DNA of 64,000 nucleotides. Origin: JAWLHU01 sp049325315. GTDB taxonomy: Bacteria > Bacillota > Sulfobacillia > Symbiobacteriales > Symbiobacteriaceae. A program made the translations under genes and the position numbers. The notes beneath the pieces were generated by a model. The model was not told the origin of the DNA. It searched no databases and worked only from the letters and a program-made list of their open reading frames with translations. The DNA lies in the NCBI GenBank assembly GCA_049325315.1, contig JBMONB010000083.1:1-64000 (forward strand), in the 5' to 3' direction. Below, one piece after another: positions 25,053 through 34,237 of this stretch (position 1 is its first letter; the number at the start of each line of letters is the position of its first letter).

Positions 25053-26939
25053 ATGGACTTCCAGGCTTTTTTGGACCTGATCGGTCCGCATGCAGCGGCG
25101 CGTCAGGTGGAGGCGGGCGCCCGGATCGTGGAGCAGGGGGCCCAGGTTGACGAGGTCTCTTTTATCGCGGACGGTGGGGTAGACTTGATGCTTCCCGGTA
25201 TTCCGCCGGTCATTCTGGACCACCGGGGTCCGGGTGAGGCGGTGGGCGCTGAGTGGGTGGTCACTGGAGAGCCTGCCGGCTGTAGTGTGGTGGCGGCCCA
25301 GGGGACACGGCTGCTCTCTGTCTCCAAGGAGACGCTGTACAAGCTCCTCGCCGAATCTGGCGACTTCGCCCGGCATTTTCTTGAGATCACCATGGTGGGC
25401 AAGATGGCGGTTCAGCAGGCAGCGGGCCGCATGCATGTCCGTGCGAACCAACTGGAGGCCCACATTGCCAGTCAGGTCGATGACCGGTATGGTGACCTGC
25501 TCGGCTCCTCCCGGGCCATGAAGGCGCTTCGTGAGCAGGTGCGCATTCAGGCCGACCTGGCGGACCCGCTTCTTCTGGTTGGCGAGCCGGGCGTCGGAAA
25601 GGAACTGGTGGCGGCGAACATCCACCTGATGGGCGCCCGGAAGACCGAGGCCTTCGTCATGCTCCACGCCGCCGAGTGGACGGCCGACCTGTGGCGAGAG
25701 AAGGTGGAGATTGCTGCGGGCGGCACCATTCTGGTCCGCGAGATCGCCGACCTGCCCGCCGAGGGCCTTGCCGCCGTGGGCGCCCTCTGCGTGCGAGCGG
25801 CCAGCGACCAGCCCCGGCTGATCGCCACGCTCACGGAGCGCTCTGGTCAGACCCCCAGGCGGGTGCCGCCGTGGGGCTCCGTGCCCTCCCTGCGTGTCCT
25901 CCCCCTGCGGGAGCACAAGACCGATATCCCGGAGCTGGCCCGCGCCTTCCTGCGGGAGTTGAACGCCGTCTACGGCGCCACCGATCAGGCGATCAGCAGC
26001 GAGGCCATGCGTCTGCTCATGGCCTACCCGTACCTCGCTGCCAACGTGGCGGAACTGCGATCGATCATCACGCACGCTGCCCACGTGGCCGGTGGCGACC
26101 AGATCCGGCCCGAGCACTTGCGCCTGGGCGTGCATGGTCCCCGCGCCGGCCGCCCGATGGTCGGTCTGGCCCTGGGTGGCGGCGTGGTGCGGGGGATGGC
26201 CCATATCGGCGTCCTCCAGGTTCTCACCGAGCAAGGGATTCCGATCGACATCGTGGCTGGGACCAGCGTCGGCTCGCTGATCGGCGCCGCCTATGCGGGC
26301 GGCATGGATATGTACGAGCTGGAGCGACTGGTTCCGACCCTATCGTGGCCCAAGCTGGTCAGCCCCTCCTGGCCGAAGAATGGGATGCTTAACAGCACCA
26401 AGCTGGGCCGCTTCCTGGAATCCCTGATCGGTCCGAAGACGATCGAGGAGCTGCAGGTCCGGTACGCCGCCGTGGCGGTCGACCAGGCGACCGGTGACGA
26501 GGTGATCTTGCGGGACGGACCGCTCACCACAGCGGTGCGGGCCTCGGCGGCGATCCCCGGTCTCTTTCAGCCGATTGAGCGTGACGGGCGCAGCCTGATC
26601 GACGGCGGTCTGGTCAACAACGTTCCAGCCAGTGTGGTCCGCTCCATGGGAGCCGACGTGGTGATCGCCGTCGACGTGCGGGATTACAACTACTTCTCCG
26701 CCGGCGAGGAAGGCGGGCTGCTGATGTCCTTCCTCCGGGGCTACGACATCATGATCCACCGGGCTGCCCAGTCGGAGCTGGAGTGGGCGGACGTGCCGAT
26801 CTTGGCGACGAAGCCGGGGGTGAACCCCTATGGTTTTGCTATGGCCAAGGAGCTGATCCAGGCCGGGCGGGAGCGGGCGGAGGAGGCCATGCCGGCCATC
26901 CGGGCAGCCCTGCGCTCGGCGGAAGAGCGGGTGAGTTAG
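25053..26939 (+). CDS. cNMP-binding / degenerate AAA+ / patatin fusion protein
   Basis: A 628-residue three-part protein. Residues 5-125 look like a CRP-type cyclic-nucleotide-binding domain. Residues 145-360 resemble the NtrC-type AAA+ domain, keeping Walker A GEPGVGKE (177-184) but lacking the GAFTGA sigma-54 loop, with the Walker B Asp replaced (ILVREI, 226-231). Residues 369-625 are a patatin-like phospholipase: oxyanion loop GGGVVRG (375-381), nucleophile Ser405 in GTSVG, catalytic Asp517 in DGG. Nucleotide-gated lipid hydrolysis is likely by analogy with eukaryotic NTE (cNMP plus patatin), with AAA+ as linker or regulator. ATG 25053 has GGGAGGTGG upstream. An unknown partner gene follows at 45 bp. 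Confidence 0.88.
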   Translation: MDFQAFLDLIGPHAAARQVEAGARIVEQGAQVDEVSFIADGGVDLMLPGIPPVILDHRGPGEAVGAEWVVTGEPAGCSVVAAQGTRLLSVSKETLYKLLAESGDFARHFLEITMVGKMAVQQAAGRMHVRANQLEAHIASQVDDRYGDLLGSSRAMKALREQVRIQADLADPLLLVGEPGVGKELVAANIHLMGARKTEAFVMLHAAEWTADLWREKVEIAAGGTILVREIADLPAEGLAAVGALCVRAASDQPRLIATLTERSGQTPRRVPPWGSVPSLRVLPLREHKTDIPELARAFLRELNAVYGATDQAISSEAMRLLMAYPYLAANVAELRSIITHAAHVAGGDQIRPEHLRLGVHGPRAGRPMVGLALGGGVVRGMAHIGVLQVLTEQGIPIDIVAGTSVGSLIGAAYAGGMDMYELERLVPTLSWPKLVSPSWPKNGMLNSTKLGRFLESLIGPKTIEELQVRYAAVAVDQATGDEVILRDGPLTTAVRASAAIPGLFQPIERDGRSLIDGGLVNNVPASVVRSMGADVVIAVDVRDYNYFSAGEEGGLLMSFLRGYDIMIHRAAQSELEWADVPILATKPGVNPYGFAMAKELIQAGRERAEEAMPAIRAALRSAEERVS

Positions 26940-26984
26940 GAGGTCGGGGACCCGGGCAGTATCATCAGCGGGGGAGGAATCGAG

Positions 26985-27818
26985 ATGGAGATTACCGTGA
27001 CCAGGGAGCGCATCTTCCGGCTTCATCCCCATGTCGACTGGACAACTGCCAAGGTACGGGTGGAGGACAAGCGGGTCAACCTGGTCGCCGGCACCATGGG
27101 GGCGCTCTTCTCCCGACCGAAGCCCGAGGATATCCGGCTGATCTACTCGGAACGGCGCCTTGAGCCCATCTGGCACATCGGCGTTCACACCCGAACGGTC
27201 TACGACCGGCAGGCCTCCTACACGGTTCCTATCACCGGAGCAGAGGTCAAGCGGGTGACGATCCTCGGCCAGACCCTGTCTGTCCAGCCGAAGGGGCCGT
27301 CTGTGGTGCTGCAGGCGATGGAACACTGCGAGGAGGAGCTCCAGAAGAACTGGGCCTACGGGGGCGACGGCGTGGCCCGGACCGAACTGGTTCCCCTGCT
27401 CGCCGGGGCGAAGGACGAGATCGAGGACCTGAACGCCCTGGCGGCCGAAGGCATTATCGTTGTTCCGCCCGAGGTGAGGGCGAATTCCTTGATCCGGCAG
27501 ATCGTCAGCCAGGTTGTAAAGCCGGTCAAGGCCCAGGTGATCCACGAAGAGCGTGTGGACATCGACATGGTGGATCTCTACTTCCGGCCGGTCTATGCGT
27601 TCGAGTTCGAATGGGCTGCCAAGTCCAAGCAGGTGGTGGTGGAGTTCGACGGCATCACCGGCGAGATGCGGACAGGCAAGGCGTTCAAGGATCAATTGAG
27701 GTCGGTGCTCAACCCGGCGCTCATGTTCGACCTGGGGGCCGATGCGGTTGACCTGGTGGTGCCCGGCGCCGGCATTGCCATGAAGTTGGTTCGGGCGGTG
27801 GTGGACCGGAAGAAGTGA
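26985..27818 (+). CDS. Unknown protein paired with the patatin fusion
   Basis: A 277-residue protein with no signal peptide. The first about 90 residues are beta-rich; the middle is helical (KDEIEDLNALAAEGIIVVPPEVRANSLIRQIVSQV); a second beta-rich part (about 185-235) contains EFEWAAKSKQVVVEFDGITGEMRTGK, resembling a PepSY- or DUF-type strand pattern. The last 40 residues are amphipathic and could touch membrane. ATG 26985 has GGGGGAGGAATC upstream, 45 bp after the fusion gene. No family was recognised. Confidence 0.75.
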   Translation: MEITVTRERIFRLHPHVDWTTAKVRVEDKRVNLVAGTMGALFSRPKPEDIRLIYSERRLEPIWHIGVHTRTVYDRQASYTVPITGAEVKRVTILGQTLSVQPKGPSVVLQAMEHCEEELQKNWAYGGDGVARTELVPLLAGAKDEIEDLNALAAEGIIVVPPEVRANSLIRQIVSQVVKPVKAQVIHEERVDIDMVDLYFRPVYAFEFEWAAKSKQVVVEFDGITGEMRTGKAFKDQLRSVLNPALMFDLGADAVDLVVPGAGIAMKLVRAVVDRKK

Positions 27819-27870
27819 GCCCCGGCAGGTCCCGAATGGAAAACTACTGGATCAGGAGGGCGATCGAATC

Positions 27871-29409
27871 GTGACTTCGATGGAGCAGACCGACCGCCGG
27901 GTGACCAACCTGATCCTGCGCTACAAAAGCGCCGGCCCCTTTGAGACCCAGCCCTTCATTCCCGAGGAGGAGCGGCTCGAGGGGCTGACCGCTGAGGCCC
28001 GCACCCTCTCGGCCGAGATCCTGACCCTGCCCGAGGGCGTGGTGCGCAGCCACTGGCTGGAGGTGCTTGAGTCCTTCACCGCCCGGCTGGAGGAGGACCG
28101 ACGCTACCCCTTCCGCTACGTGGGCGGGGTGACCGGCGCCCTGACCGACCTGTTCTTCGAGGACCCCCGACCGATGGGTGAGCGGCTGGAGCCCCTTCTG
28201 GCCAGGCTCGAGGCCGCCCCGGCGATCATCGCTGAGGCCGGCGCCATGACCGCCTCGCTCACCGTGGAGCGGCGGGTCCAGGTGGAGCGGGCGCTCGAGG
28301 CCCTCCTCCGGGCGGTTGAGCGGGCGGAGGCATCGGTGGCGGTGTGGGACCGTAAAGATGATCTGGCCGAAGGGTTAATGGGCGTCAGGGAGACCGCCCT
28401 GGCGCTCAAGGCCGACGTGAGGGGGCTGAAGCCCGACGGCTCGCTCCCGGACCTGCCCTACGAGCGGGTGATCGGGGAGATCTTCGGGGGCGACCTCTCC
28501 GCCACCCTGGGCTGGGCCGCCGACGAGATCGCCCGGTGCGACGAGGAGTACCGGGCGCTGGCCGCCCGCCTGAGCCCGGGGAAGAGCCCCCGGGAGATCC
28601 TGGCGGCAGAGCTGCCCCACGCCCCCAGCCCGGAGGCGATGTTCGCCGAGATGGCCGGCTACGTGGCCATGGCCCGGAAGGCCTGCCTGGAGCTGATGGA
28701 CCTCCCGGAGGGGGAGGTCTGCGAGATCGCCGAGGTCCCCGACCAGATCAAGGACTCCTACCCCTGGGGCGGCTACCGGGGCGGGAACATCTTGCGGGGG
28801 AGCCTGGCGGGCAAGGTCTTTCTCAACCAGCACAACTACACCGCTGTCTCCCGCGGCTGGATGCAGATGATGGCGCTGCACGAGTGCTACCCCGGTCACC
28901 ATGCCCAGCGGGTGAAGGTGACCGCCTCCTCTCTGCCGCTCTCCTTCAAGGTCGGGCTCTCCATGACGCGGGACTCGCACCTGACCGAGGGCATCGCCCA
29001 CCGCTCCGAGAAGTTGCTGGAACAGATCTTCCCAGACCGCGCCTTCCCGCTCTTCGTCGCTTACCGGCGGCTGCATACTGCGGTGCGGGTCAAGGCGGAC
29101 ATCGACCTGAACCTGTACCGGAAGCCCGCCGCCGAGGTGGCAGGGCTCTACCAGGTCTACCTGGGCTTTACCGAGGCGGAAGCGCTGGGCCAGGTGCGCT
29201 TTCAGGAGCAGTGGCCCGGCTACATGACCACCTACTACACCGGCATGCGGGAACTGGAGCGGCTTGAGCAGAGCCACGGTCTGAGCGGCCGGGCCTGGAA
29301 CGAGCTTCTCTTCTCTGTAGGGTTCGTCTCCATGAAGACGCTGAAGGGGCTTCTCGCCCTTCCGGCCGACCAACGGACTGCCATCTTGGAAGGGAGACTT
29401 GAAGCATGA
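27871..29409 (+). CDS. DUF885 family putative metallopeptidase
   Basis: A 512-residue DUF885 protein. The zinc site HECYPGHH (near residue 333) is the family's HExxPGHH variant; the helical architecture around it and the downstream EGIAHRSEK glutamate region match M32/M3-like carboxypeptidase folds. It is likely a cytosolic dipeptidase/carboxypeptidase. GTG 27871 has AGGAGGGCGAT upstream. Its stop overlaps the next start (ATGA), so it is translationally coupled to the AIM24 gene. Confidence 0.88.
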   Translation: MTSMEQTDRRVTNLILRYKSAGPFETQPFIPEEERLEGLTAEARTLSAEILTLPEGVVRSHWLEVLESFTARLEEDRRYPFRYVGGVTGALTDLFFEDPRPMGERLEPLLARLEAAPAIIAEAGAMTASLTVERRVQVERALEALLRAVERAEASVAVWDRKDDLAEGLMGVRETALALKADVRGLKPDGSLPDLPYERVIGEIFGGDLSATLGWAADEIARCDEEYRALAARLSPGKSPREILAAELPHAPSPEAMFAEMAGYVAMARKACLELMDLPEGEVCEIAEVPDQIKDSYPWGGYRGGNILRGSLAGKVFLNQHNYTAVSRGWMQMMALHECYPGHHAQRVKVTASSLPLSFKVGLSMTRDSHLTEGIAHRSEKLLEQIFPDRAFPLFVAYRRLHTAVRVKADIDLNLYRKPAAEVAGLYQVYLGFTEAEALGQVRFQEQWPGYMTTYYTGMRELERLEQSHGLSGRAWNELLFSVGFVSMKTLKGLLALPADQRTAILEGRLEA

Positions 29410-30086
29410 GACACCAGATCCTGTATCAGCCCAGTTACTCGCTGGCGGTGGTCAACCTGGAGCCGGGAGAGATCCTGCAGGCGGAGGCCGGGGCCATGGT
29501 CTCCATGAGCGGCAACATCGCCCTGCAGACGGAAATGAAGGGCGGCTTTCTCGGCGCCCTGGGCCGCTCAATCATGGGCGGGGAGTCCTTCTTTACCTCG
29601 AAGTACCAGGCGCAGGGCGGCCCCGGCGAGGTCACCCTGGCCCCGGTTCTGCCCGGCGATGTGAACGCCCTGACGCTGCAGGGCCAGACCCTGTTCCTGA
29701 AGTCGGGCGCCTTCCTTGCGGGCGATGCACGGCTGACCGTCGACTCCCAGTGGGGCGGCGCCCGGGGCTTCTTCGGCAGCGGCGGGCTCTTCCTGCTCCG
29801 GGTGCAGGGCCACGGCATGCTCCTGTTCAACTCCTACGGGGCGCTGCACTGGAAGGAGCTGGCGCCGGGCGAGCGGTACATGGTCGATACGGGCCACGTG
29901 GTCGGCTTCAGCGATGGGATTCAGTTCAGCGTCCGCAAGGCGGCACAGGGCTGGTTCTCCACTATCGCCAGCGGCGAAGGGTTGGTCTGCGAGTTCACCG
30001 GGCCGGGGCTGGTCTACATGCAGACCCGCTCGGAGGAGGCGCTGGTCAACTGGATCATCCCGAAGATCCCCCGTCGGAGTGAATAG
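29406..30086 (+). CDS. AIM24/TIGR00266 family protein
   Basis: A 226-residue beta-rich protein of the AIM24 (TIGR00266) family: starts with a tryptophan-RNA-binding-attenuator-like fold with NLEPGEILQAEAGAMVSMSGN, then glycine-rich turns (GGFLGALGRSIMGGESFF) and LLFNSYGALHWKELAPGE. The function is unknown; bacterial members are cytosolic. It overlaps the DUF885 gene by 4 bp. Confidence 0.9.
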   Translation: MRHQILYQPSYSLAVVNLEPGEILQAEAGAMVSMSGNIALQTEMKGGFLGALGRSIMGGESFFTSKYQAQGGPGEVTLAPVLPGDVNALTLQGQTLFLKSGAFLAGDARLTVDSQWGGARGFFGSGGLFLLRVQGHGMLLFNSYGALHWKELAPGERYMVDTGHVVGFSDGIQFSVRKAAQGWFSTIASGEGLVCEFTGPGLVYMQTRSEEALVNWIIPKIPRRSE

Positions 30087-30090
30087 AGCA

Positions 30091-30849
30091 TCAGAAAAGA
30101 CGAAGGCGGCGGGCCATGCCCGCCGCCGGTCGCGTCCAGCCGGGGGCGCCGTACGCCAGCGCCAGCCGTCCGACGAAGCGGGCATCTTCCTCGATCCAGT
30201 GGATCACTTTGGGCCGCTCTGCCGGTGCGGCCGCCAGGAGGAACTCGGCCTGGCGCCAGGTGTTATCCCGGAAACGCTTCAGCCCTACGGCGGCCAGGAT
30301 CTCGTCGAGGCTGCCCATCGCCCAGCCCAGGTAGCGGACCAGGAGGCCGTAGTGCTCGGCGATCTCGCCCTCCACCGCCGCGATGATCTCCGCCAGAATC
30401 CGATTGATCTGGTCGTGGTCGAAGCGCCGGCGGTCCATCCGGTCGGGGTGAGTCCAGTCTTGCTCCTCCCGAAGGATCGCCGCCAGCACCTGGGGCAGGT
30501 CGTTGTTGATGTGGGCATTCACCCCCAGGACCACATCTTCCAGGAGAAATGCCCGGCGCCGGGCAGCCGTTTCAAAGGCCAGCCGCCAGGCCGGCGGGCA
30601 GCGCTGCCCCCGCTCGTAGGCGTGGTAGGCCTCGAAGTACAGATCGGCAAAGCGGAGCGCCACCCGCTCGATCCAGACAGGGTCGAGGAAGAAGTCATCG
30701 GACTCCATGCGCAGCAGAACCCGGCGGCTCATGTGGGCGTATACCCGCAAAAAGGCGGCTCGGTGGTCGTTTGTCGCGTCGAGCCGCCTCAGCATTCCGT
30801 TCATCCGCTCGATCAAGCCGTGCATCGCCTCGAAACTGGCCACCGGCAC
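30091..30849 (-). CDS. DUF5995 family protein
   Basis: A 252-residue, mostly helical soluble protein that fits the DUF5995 family: the central FETAARRRAFLLEDVVLGVNAHINNDLPQVL segment with conserved His/Asn/Asp residues is characteristic. The function is unknown; members occur in actinobacteria and Firmicutes. GTG 30849 is preceded by CAGGGGGTGC. It is monocistronic and convergent with the AIM24 gene. Confidence 0.78.
   Translation of the reverse strand: MPVASFEAMHGLIERMNGMLRRLDATNDHRAAFLRVYAHMSRRVLLRMESDDFFLDPVWIERVALRFADLYFEAYHAYERGQRCPPAWRLAFETAARRRAFLLEDVVLGVNAHINNDLPQVLAAILREEQDWTHPDRMDRRRFDHDQINRILAEIIAAVEGEIAEHYGLLVRYLGWAMGSLDEILAAVGLKRFRDNTWRQAEFLLAAAPAERPKVIHWIEEDARFVGRLALAYGAPGWTRPAAGMARRLRLF
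30105..30127. terminator. Bidirectional terminator AIM24 / DUF5995
   Basis: GGCGGCGGGC and GCCCGCCGCC form a 10-bp perfect stem with a CAT loop. On the minus strand it lies within the last codons of the DUF5995 gene and is followed by TTCGTCTTTTC. Confidence 0.75.
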
Positions 30850-31009
30850 GCACCCCCTGCCGATGGGTATGCGATCGCCGCCCGGTCACAGACCAGGCCC
30901 CTCAGTCCGTGTCATTTGTGCAACACCGCCGGGCTTCGTATGGCCGCCCTGACAGGCGGGAACGCTACCCCCGGTCCCGGTTGCAGTACAACCAGACAGG
31001 GGGCGTTGC

Positions 31010-31219
31010 GTGGTGAAGGTGCGCACGGAGAAGGGTACGTTGAACCTGCGCGGTATTGAGCGACGGGGGACGACGGACGGTGCGGCCAACTACGAGTTCG
31101 CAAATGAGGTGGCCGGCTTCGGGGCCGGCCCCGCTGGAGAGGCGAAGCGAGGCGCCAATCGGGTGGGGCGGAACAACCAGCAGACCACGGTCAACCTGCG
31201 CGGGGAGTACGGTCGATAA
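31010..31219 (+). CDS. Small Asn/Gln/Arg-rich protein, SASP-like composition
   Basis: A 69-residue basic protein. A TLNLRG motif near the N-terminus recurs as TVNLRG near the C-terminus. The middle, ANYEFANEVAGFGAG then RVGRNNQQ, has the flavour of small acid-soluble spore proteins (YEFA-type element and Gln/Asn content) but is not a clear family match. GTG 31010 has AGGGGGC upstream; a second GTG follows directly. A strong terminator follows. A spore or DNA-associated role is only a suggestion. Confidence 0.6.
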   Translation: MVKVRTEKGTLNLRGIERRGTTDGAANYEFANEVAGFGAGPAGEAKRGANRVGRNNQQTTVNLRGEYGR

Positions 31220-31228
31220 CGGGACCCG

Positions 31229-31257
31229 AAGAGGCTGGGCGATTGCCCGGCCTCTTT
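31229..31257 (+). terminator. Terminator after small basic gene
   Basis: AAGAGGC and GCCTCTT with inner GGGC/GCCC form a 12-bp stem (one T-G pair) with a GATT loop, followed by T. It lies 9 bp after the stop. Confidence 0.8.
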
Positions 31258-31295
31258 GTCACTGGGAGGCCCATGACACCATGATAAAAAAGACG

Positions 31296-31332
31296 AGCGG
31301 GATGGCGGATCTCTCTCCGCCATCCCGCTTTT
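31296..31332 (-). terminator. Terminator after kinase operon
   Basis: AGCGGGATGGCGGA and TCCGCCATCCCGCT form a 14-bp perfect stem. On the minus strand CGTCTTTTTTAT follows; on the plus strand TTTATA follows. It ends the operon coming from 34596. Confidence 0.9.
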
Positions 31333-31711
31333 ATACACCAGGGTCAATCTCCAGCAGCGTCTTTCGGTTCGGCATCTTCCAGACCATCAGGAAGGCGTCG
31401 ACCTGGTCCCAGAAGGCCTCAATCCCCATCGCCCGCTCCCGGGTGTCGTAGGTGTTCGGCAGACCGATGCCGCCCCCGCCTACGTCGATAATCAGCCCGT
31501 CCCGGAGCGCCAGGGTGAGGTACTGCACATGCTGGCGGGTCACTCGCAGCGTGGTTCGGTCGGAGAGCCACTGGGCGATGGTCTCGTGCGTCGCCGCCAA
31601 CTCACGCCGGCCCGCCGCCTTCCGCTCCTGAATCAGGTCGATGAAGGCGTGCAGCAGAATCGACTCCAGTTGATCCTCCTGAATGTCCGTGCGATACCGG
31701 GGCTCTCCCAT
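31331..31711 (-). CDS. Unknown protein in two-component operon
   Basis: A 126-residue soluble protein. Its middle (HETIAQWLSDRTTLRVTRQHVQYLTLALRDGLIIDV) looks like a winged or plain helix-turn-helix, so a DNA-binding output role for the upstream kinase/receiver pair is possible. The ATG has GAGGGGGTTTGG upstream and lies 15 bp after the kinase stop. No family was recognised. Confidence 0.7.
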   Translation of the reverse strand: MGEPRYRTDIQEDQLESILLHAFIDLIQERKAAGRRELAATHETIAQWLSDRTTLRVTRQHVQYLTLALRDGLIIDVGGGGIGLPNTYDTRERAMGIEAFWDQVDAFLMVWKMPNRKTLLEIDPGV

Positions 31712-31726
31712 GGCCCCAAACCCCCT

Positions 31727-34237
31727 CTAGCCCGACAGGAGCGGGAAGCTCACCGTGAACTTCGACCCCTTGCCCGGCTCGCTCTCGAGCCTGATCTCGC
31801 CACCGTGCTCCTCGACCATTGTCCGAACAATCGGAAGGCCCAGCCCGGTGCCGCCCACCTCCCGGACGTATGGATGCTCCGCCCGGTAGAACTTCTCGAA
31901 GATCCGCTTCTGCTCCGCCTGCGGCACACCGATGCCGGTGTCCTCCACCACCAGGTCGACGGTGTCCCGCCCCTGCTGCACCGTCACCTTCACCCGGCCC
32001 TCCCGTGTGTACTTCACGGCGTTGGAGACCAGGTTGGCGGCAATCTGGGTCAGCTTGTCGGGGTCGGCGGAGATCAGCGGCAGGTCGCCGGGGATCGCCT
32101 TCACCACGAAGTTCAGCCCCTTCTGCTCCGCCTGGACCCGGAAGGTCTCGGCCACCTGCTGCACCACCCGGGCAAGGCAGACCTGGGTTCGCTGAAGCGG
32201 GGTTCGGCCCGATTCGATCTTCTGAATGTCAAGCAGGTCGTTGATCAGGTTGGTCAGGCGCGTCGTGTTCCGCTGAACTACATTCAAGAACTCCCGCTGC
32301 TGCTCCTGCAACGGACCGGCGGCATCTGCAAGCACCAGTCCCAGGTAGCCCATGATCGAGGTGAGGGGGGTCCTCAGCTCATGGGAGACCGTGTTGACGA
32401 ACTCGGACTTGAGCCTGTCCAGCTCGGCCAGCTCGGTCACGTCCTGGAAGGTGAAGAGGCGGCCCACCCGGCTCTGGCCGGTGCCCACGGGGGCAGACGA
32501 CCACTGCAGCGTGTAGCCGTTCGCGAGGCGAATACGCCCCTCGGCCACCGCGTCCGGCGAGTGAATCAGGCTGCGGACCGTGTCGGGGAATGGGTCGTTC
32601 TTTGGCAGGAAGTTGCCGACCTGGGCCAGCATCTGTTCCGCACTGGCATCTTCGGTCACGTCGCCGAAGAACTCCCGGAAGGTGGTGTTGACCACCAGCA
32701 GGCTGCCGCCCGTGTCACAGAGCCAGGCGCCTGCCCGCATCGTGGTGACAATGGAGAGGTAGATATCCAGCTGGGCGGCGGCCCGGTCCCGCTCCTCTTC
32801 CAGCTGGGCGTTGAGCATCTCAATTTGGGCGGCCTGCTCCTGGAGCGACTGGAAGGCACGCTTGACCTCCAGGTGGTTGTAGGCGGCTGCCAGGGCGACC
32901 GCCGCCTGGCCGGCCACCGCTTCCCAGAGCGCCCGCGCCTCCCTGCCCACCGCTCCGGCTTCGGTGAAGGCGATAATCACCACACCGATCACTCTGCCGG
33001 TGTGAACCAGGGGCACGTAGACCTCTTGCGCCACCGGCAGGTCGGTCTGCCAGACGGAGAGGCGGGTGGTGGTCTCCGGGTAGTGAGCGGTCACCACCTC
33101 CTGCCGCTCCGCACAGCGCGCCAGCGCCCCGGACCGGCGAATAAAGGTCCCCTTCAGGTCTGGCGAGAGCCAGCGCTCCGCCTGCACCAGCATGCGGTCA
33201 CCGTACTCCTCGGCCAGCAGCAGGGCGCCCGCCGCCCCGCCGAAGAGGTCGAGATATTCATCGACAATCAGATGCGAGAGTAGTTCGATCTCGATCGTGC
33301 CGATCATTTTGCCGGAGAGGTTGTGGAGCCGGCTCAGCCGCCGCTCCTGCTGCTCCACTTCGGCCGCATGTGACTGAAGCGCCTCCTGCTGGGCCAACAG
33401 CTCCTCATTCTGGGCCAGGAGTTCTTCCTGCTGGGACTGAAGCTGCTGTTCCTGCTCGGCCAGGGTGAGCGACATGGTGGTGAAGGCCTCGGCTACCTCC
33501 TGGAGCTCGCCATCGAGCGGCGTGTCAATGACCACACCTCGTTCGCCGCCGGCAATGCGGTTCGCCGCCCCAGCCAGGGCGGTGGTGGACCGGGTGACGC
33601 CGCGGGCGAAGACCAGGAAACCACCAAGGGCCAGAAGGGCCGCAATGGTTACGCTGAGCCAGGTAACCAGCTGCACCTGCTCGGCCGCCTTGTTGGCGAC
33701 CTCGACCTCCCGGGCTAGCCGGTCGGACTCCCAACGAATAAACTCGTCGGCCACCTTACGAATCTCATCAATATAATTGAGGCCGCTGGTGGCAATTAGC
33801 CTGCCAGCCTCGGGCGAACCTTGCCGCTTCAGTTGAATCTCCGGCTCGGCCACCTTCTCCCGCCAGGTGGTGACCAGCTCGCGCACCAGTTGCAGGCGGT
33901 TGGTCTGCGCCGAGTCATCCGCTGCCTCCCGCGAGAGCCGACTCAGAATCTGATCGAGCCGGACGCTGCTCGGCTCGTAGGGGGCAAAGAAGGCATCCTC
34001 ACCGGTGAGCTGGTAGCCCCGCAGGGCGGAGACCATCTCCGTGAAGGTGCCGGTTGCCCGCTCCATCAGCATGACGTTCTCCCGGGTGTGCTCGGCCCGA
34101 TGTTGGAGGAGACTCAGCTGGGCAAAGGTAATGGAGAGGACCCCGCCCAACCCGACCAGCAGGGAGAGGAGAAAGACCACCAGACCCAGCACCCGCACCC
34201 GCAGGCCTGTATCCCAGCGGTAGGATGATCGCTTCAT
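31727..34237 (-). CDS. Membrane sensor histidine kinase (CHASE3-HAMP-GAF-PAS)
   Basis: An 836-residue kinase. Transmembrane helix 1 (about 15-38) and helix 2 (about 195-218) bracket an extracytoplasmic helical CHASE3-like domain; then HAMP (about 220-270), a Gln/Glu-rich coiled coil (QQEELLAQNEELLAQQEAL), a GAF domain (about 320-470), a coiled coil, a PAS domain (about 510-590), HisKA with VSHELRTPLTS, and HATPase_c with NAVKY, DTGIGV and GGTGLGL. ATG 34237 has GGGAGGCC upstream and overlaps the response-regulator stop (ATGA). The signal is unknown. Confidence 0.93.
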   Translation of the reverse strand: MKRSSYRWDTGLRVRVLGLVVFLLSLLVGLGGVLSITFAQLSLLQHRAEHTRENVMLMERATGTFTEMVSALRGYQLTGEDAFFAPYEPSSVRLDQILSRLSREAADDSAQTNRLQLVRELVTTWREKVAEPEIQLKRQGSPEAGRLIATSGLNYIDEIRKVADEFIRWESDRLAREVEVANKAAEQVQLVTWLSVTIAALLALGGFLVFARGVTRSTTALAGAANRIAGGERGVVIDTPLDGELQEVAEAFTTMSLTLAEQEQQLQSQQEELLAQNEELLAQQEALQSHAAEVEQQERRLSRLHNLSGKMIGTIEIELLSHLIVDEYLDLFGGAAGALLLAEEYGDRMLVQAERWLSPDLKGTFIRRSGALARCAERQEVVTAHYPETTTRLSVWQTDLPVAQEVYVPLVHTGRVIGVVIIAFTEAGAVGREARALWEAVAGQAAVALAAAYNHLEVKRAFQSLQEQAAQIEMLNAQLEEERDRAAAQLDIYLSIVTTMRAGAWLCDTGGSLLVVNTTFREFFGDVTEDASAEQMLAQVGNFLPKNDPFPDTVRSLIHSPDAVAEGRIRLANGYTLQWSSAPVGTGQSRVGRLFTFQDVTELAELDRLKSEFVNTVSHELRTPLTSIMGYLGLVLADAAGPLQEQQREFLNVVQRNTTRLTNLINDLLDIQKIESGRTPLQRTQVCLARVVQQVAETFRVQAEQKGLNFVVKAIPGDLPLISADPDKLTQIAANLVSNAVKYTREGRVKVTVQQGRDTVDLVVEDTGIGVPQAEQKRIFEKFYRAEHPYVREVGGTGLGLPIVRTMVEEHGGEIRLESEPGKGSKFTVSFPLLSG

